In this document: positions 61,882 to 64,000 of the stretch, one piece after another
Position numbering within the stretch: the stretch's first letter is position 1
Layout: every line of letters begins with the position of its first letter
Assembly: GCF_002812045.1 (NCBI RefSeq)
Contig: NZ_NPEG01000010.1
Location: 62,001-126,000 of the forward strand
Direction of reading: 5' to 3'
From: Leptospira haakeii
Lineage (GTDB): Bacteria; Spirochaetota; Leptospiria; Leptospirales; Leptospiraceae
Length of the DNA: 64,000 nucleotides
Program-made: the position numbers and the translations under genes
Notes under the pieces: model-generated
The model's database searches: none
Seen by the model: only the letters and a program-made list of their open reading frames with translations
What the model was told of the DNA's origin: nothing

Positions 61882-64000
61882 TTAGTCGGGATCAAGTGGC
61901 ATATGGCCATACTCTGCCCTAGTTCCGGTCTTCCCTGTTGTTGGATCAAAGTATTCTCCTGATTCAGTCCTAGCGGAAAATCTATGCTGCTTACTATCGG
62001 GATGAATATTCTCATACTTCGATGGTTCCTTCAATTTCAGCCTCCAATCTCCTTTTTCACCGTTTTTACCTTTTATACCCCATTGCTCAATTCCATTTTC
62101 ATGACTTAACTTTTCGTATCCTTGCTCTTTCGCCCAACTTCTGAGTTCTGATGATTTTGGCACTTGTGAAAATCTAGAATTGGCACCTGATGCACCACCA
62201 CCGGCCTCTCCAGTTGCAGGAGAATTACCTGGGCTCGTTTCTTGCGTTCCCATTCTAAGTTTTGCAACTTTGCTCGCCCCCCATTTAATGCCGAATTTAG
62301 CCCCGATACCGCCACTCAAAGTACCTCCTATTAGGTTTCCGGAACGTTCATAGGTCTCTAATTCCCCTATTTTCCGCCCATCCTCTTCACCTTTCCAAAG
62401 AGTATGAATCTCCGATCCAATCGCATAAATTCCAAACCCAAGGAGACCAATACCAACGGCGATGGCAATAGCGGGACTTGCGACTACACTCAATGCACCT
62501 AAAGCAACCCCGCCGGCAAATCCTAAAACTCCTCCGATAATTGCACCCTTAAGCAGTCCTTTTCCAAAAGCCCAAGCCCTATCACCATTAGAAGGAGACG
62601 GATTTCGGCTTCCAATAACATTTATAGGCGCCGACTCTAAAGATTTGTAATTGGACTTACTTCCTTCATGTCCAGTTGGATCCTTCGTATTGATCGGATT
62701 CCCTTTTACGTATGAAAATCGATTCCATCCTTGAGTACTATCTTCCCCATCAATAATCGAATCCGCAGTTACAAACCTTGCAATACTCGCATCATAATAA
62801 CGTGCATTATAAAAATAGAATCCACTCTCTTGGTCTAATTCTTGAGAATTAAACTTAGGAGAGAAAGCCTGATTTCCTCTTTGGACAAAGTTATCTCCAT
62901 ATGGATCATTCTGGATCCGAGTGAGTGTTTTTCCTTGGTCATCCAGAACGTGAGATACAGAGTCCACCTGGTCGGTGAGATAATAGGCAGCCGTTCCTTC
63001 TTCGTTTAGAGCAGCAATCCGCACACCGTTCAAATAAATATTGTTAATGGATCGAAGTACATTCTCCTCATCCATGTATTCTAACCCGTAAAACTTGCTA
63101 GGATATAAAATCTCCTGGTGTTTGTATTGGGCACCGTCGGGTATAAGTGCACTTTTATGAATCCGGAATCCACCGTCGTCGTACCAATAACGCCCTATGG
63201 TATAATTACTCTCGTCTCGGATCCGTATGACCCGGTTGTCAGAATCATATTCCATCTTTTTGATTTTATTTAAGACAGCATCTCTCTGGGTAGTCATGTT
63301 CCCGGAGCCATCGTAAGTCATGGTCACAGTACCACTTCCATACTTGGAGGAATCGATATAATTGGCCTGATGATTATTATATAAGTAAATCCTTTCGTCG
63401 GTAATTGCACCGTCTGCAGGATTATGGATCCGTTTAGCGGTTAGGTTTCCATTCTGTGCGTAGGCAAAGCTTTGCTGGTATTTTTTAGAATAGGCATCAG
63501 CAGGTTCTGTATAAAATCCACTTGCATTGGTCAGACGGCTCAATCCGTCGTAAGCAAAATCGTATTTGGTCTGGTATCTAGTTCCGGTATTTTCAATACT
63601 CGTAATATTGTTCTTGCTATTGAAACTATAAACTGCGTTTTGTAGAGTTTCACTGTAACCGTCGATGACTCCGGAAGAATTCAGACGGACCATTCTTAAT
63701 TTCTCGTCGTAGTAATATTTAGTCTCGATTCCGTTTCCTAGAGTAAAGGCGGAAGTCTGCCCGAATTCATTGTAAGTGATATTCTCTACAATGGTTTTAT
63801 TACAGAGCCCCGGTAGGATGCCGTTTGTATTCACTTGTACAGAAATTCCGGTGATATATCCTGCACTTCCATAAGAATAACATGCCCTAAGGCGTGTATG
63901 ATTGACCGGATGAGCCGGATAATCAATTTTTGTCACTCTTCCAAGCAGATCATATGCATATTCCGTAATGTAAGGAAGATCACTATTTTGGAGAGGGATT
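61882..64000 (-). CDS. Rhs/YD-repeat polymorphic toxin (5' end beyond window)
   Basis: The frame is open from the stop at 61882 to the right edge, so at least 705 residues are visible and the N-terminus is missing. A GTG at 63934-63936 is not the real start because YD-repeat sequence continues above it (YAYDLLGRV). Numerous YD units (for example YDGSGNMTTQRDAV) lead to the Rhs core end (FYFYNARYYDASIARFVTADS and DPTG). After that come a glycine-rich hydrophobic segment (residues near LKGAIIGGVLGFAGGVALG) and a unique tip of about 90 residues (LRSWAKEQGYEKLS to the end), probably the toxin. The shell encloses and delivers the tip to rival cells. The immunity candidate follows. Confidence 0.9.
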   Translation of the reverse strand, partial: IPLQNSDLPYITEYAYDLLGRVTKIDYPAHPVNHTRLRACYSYGSAGYITGISVQVNTNGILPGLCNKTIVENITYNEFGQTSAFTLGNGIETKYYYDEKLRMVRLNSSGVIDGYSETLQNAVYSFNSKNNITSIENTGTRYQTKYDFAYDGLSRLTNASGFYTEPADAYSKKYQQSFAYAQNGNLTAKRIHNPADGAITDERIYLYNNHQANYIDSSKYGSGTVTMTYDGSGNMTTQRDAVLNKIKKMEYDSDNRVIRIRDESNYTIGRYWYDDGGFRIHKSALIPDGAQYKHQEILYPSKFYGLEYMDEENVLRSINNIYLNGVRIAALNEEGTAAYYLTDQVDSVSHVLDDQGKTLTRIQNDPYGDNFVQRGNQAFSPKFNSQELDQESGFYFYNARYYDASIARFVTADSIIDGEDSTQGWNRFSYVKGNPINTKDPTGHEGSKSNYKSLESAPINVIGSRNPSPSNGDRAWAFGKGLLKGAIIGGVLGFAGGVALGALSVVASPAIAIAVGIGLLGFGIYAIGSEIHTLWKGEEDGRKIGELETYERSGNLIGGTLSGGIGAKFGIKWGASKVAKLRMGTQETSPGNSPATGEAGGGASGANSRFSQVPKSSELRSWAKEQGYEKLSHENGIEQWGIKGKNGEKGDWRLKLKEPSKYENIHPDSKQHRFSARTESGEYFDPTTGKTGTRAEYGHMPLDPD

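Overview
The window looks like a chromosomal segment of a Leptospira species. The reasons are the A+T-rich but not extreme composition, the many lipoprotein signal peptides with loose spirochaetal lipoboxes, the membrane-anchored class III adenylate cyclases, the AraC-type regulators fused to 7TM receptor modules, and the FG-GAP, NHL and LamG surface lipoproteins. This is recognition of gene families, not a database match, and I cannot name the species. No rRNA, tRNA, CRISPR array or complete insertion sequence was seen.

Layout. 1-2 kb: tail of an ArsR regulator, an SDR oxidoreductase and a crotonase-fold enzyme. 2-8.2 kb: three surface lipoproteins (FG-GAP propeller, an unknown, a beta-helix-like protein). 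8.3-9.9 kb: a DUF1993 protein, a structured GC-rich repeat and an ArsR/SRPBCC pair. 9.9-16 kb: a nitric oxide reductase operon on the minus strand (norC-norB-norQ-norD-cytochrome c') facing a Crp/Fnr regulator, with a perfect TTGAT-N4-ATCAA box between them and a terminator-like hairpin in the norC leader. 16-17.8 kb: MarR and thiolase, both preceded by the same operator-like motif. 17.8-25.2 kb: NHL lipoprotein, glpD with a phosphotransferase, an ammonium-transporter/SpoIIE-phosphatase fusion, and a second ArsR/SRPBCC operon with a GFA protein. 25.3-28.2 kb: secreted LprI-like, HAD/LNS2-like and metallo-beta-lactamase-fold proteins. 28.2-36 kb: membrane AraC regulator divergent from an RND/MFP/OMF efflux operon. 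36-46.6 kb: antiporter, phospholipase C-like protein, giant adenylate cyclase, second membrane AraC regulator, VOC protein and MDR dehydrogenase, ending in a second copy of the GC-rich repeat. 46.9-52.7 kb: GH5 glycosidase lipoprotein, P3-type ATPase, methyltransferase. 52.8-57.8 kb: an AraC regulator, a small adenylate cyclase and a persulfide/sulfite operon (persulfide dioxygenase-rhodanese, split YeeE/YedE transporter, TauE/SafE exporter). 57.9-60.7 kb: LamG lipoprotein, OB-fold secreted protein, glycerate kinase. 60.7-64 kb: an Rhs/YD-repeat polymorphic toxin running off the right edge, its candidate immunity gene, and a displaced orphan toxin-tip/immunity remnant.

How the parts work together. 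The nor cluster plus cytochrome c' reads as a nitric oxide defence unit run by the adjacent Fnr/Dnr-type regulator. The 52.8-57.8 kb block reads as a sulfane-sulfur detoxification unit: the 15-bp motif TTGTATAATYCTGCA occurs just ahead of the AraC gene and twice, inverted, in the divergent promoter of the adenylate cyclase and persulfide operon, so one regulator may tie sulfur stress to cAMP. The two ArsR/SRPBCC units share an architecture of paired palindromes, one lying on the start codon. The most novel-looking items are that 15-bp motif set, the paired GC-rich repeats whose hairpins differ in sequence but keep pairing, the norC leader hairpin, the two-heme NorC and the orphan Rhs module.
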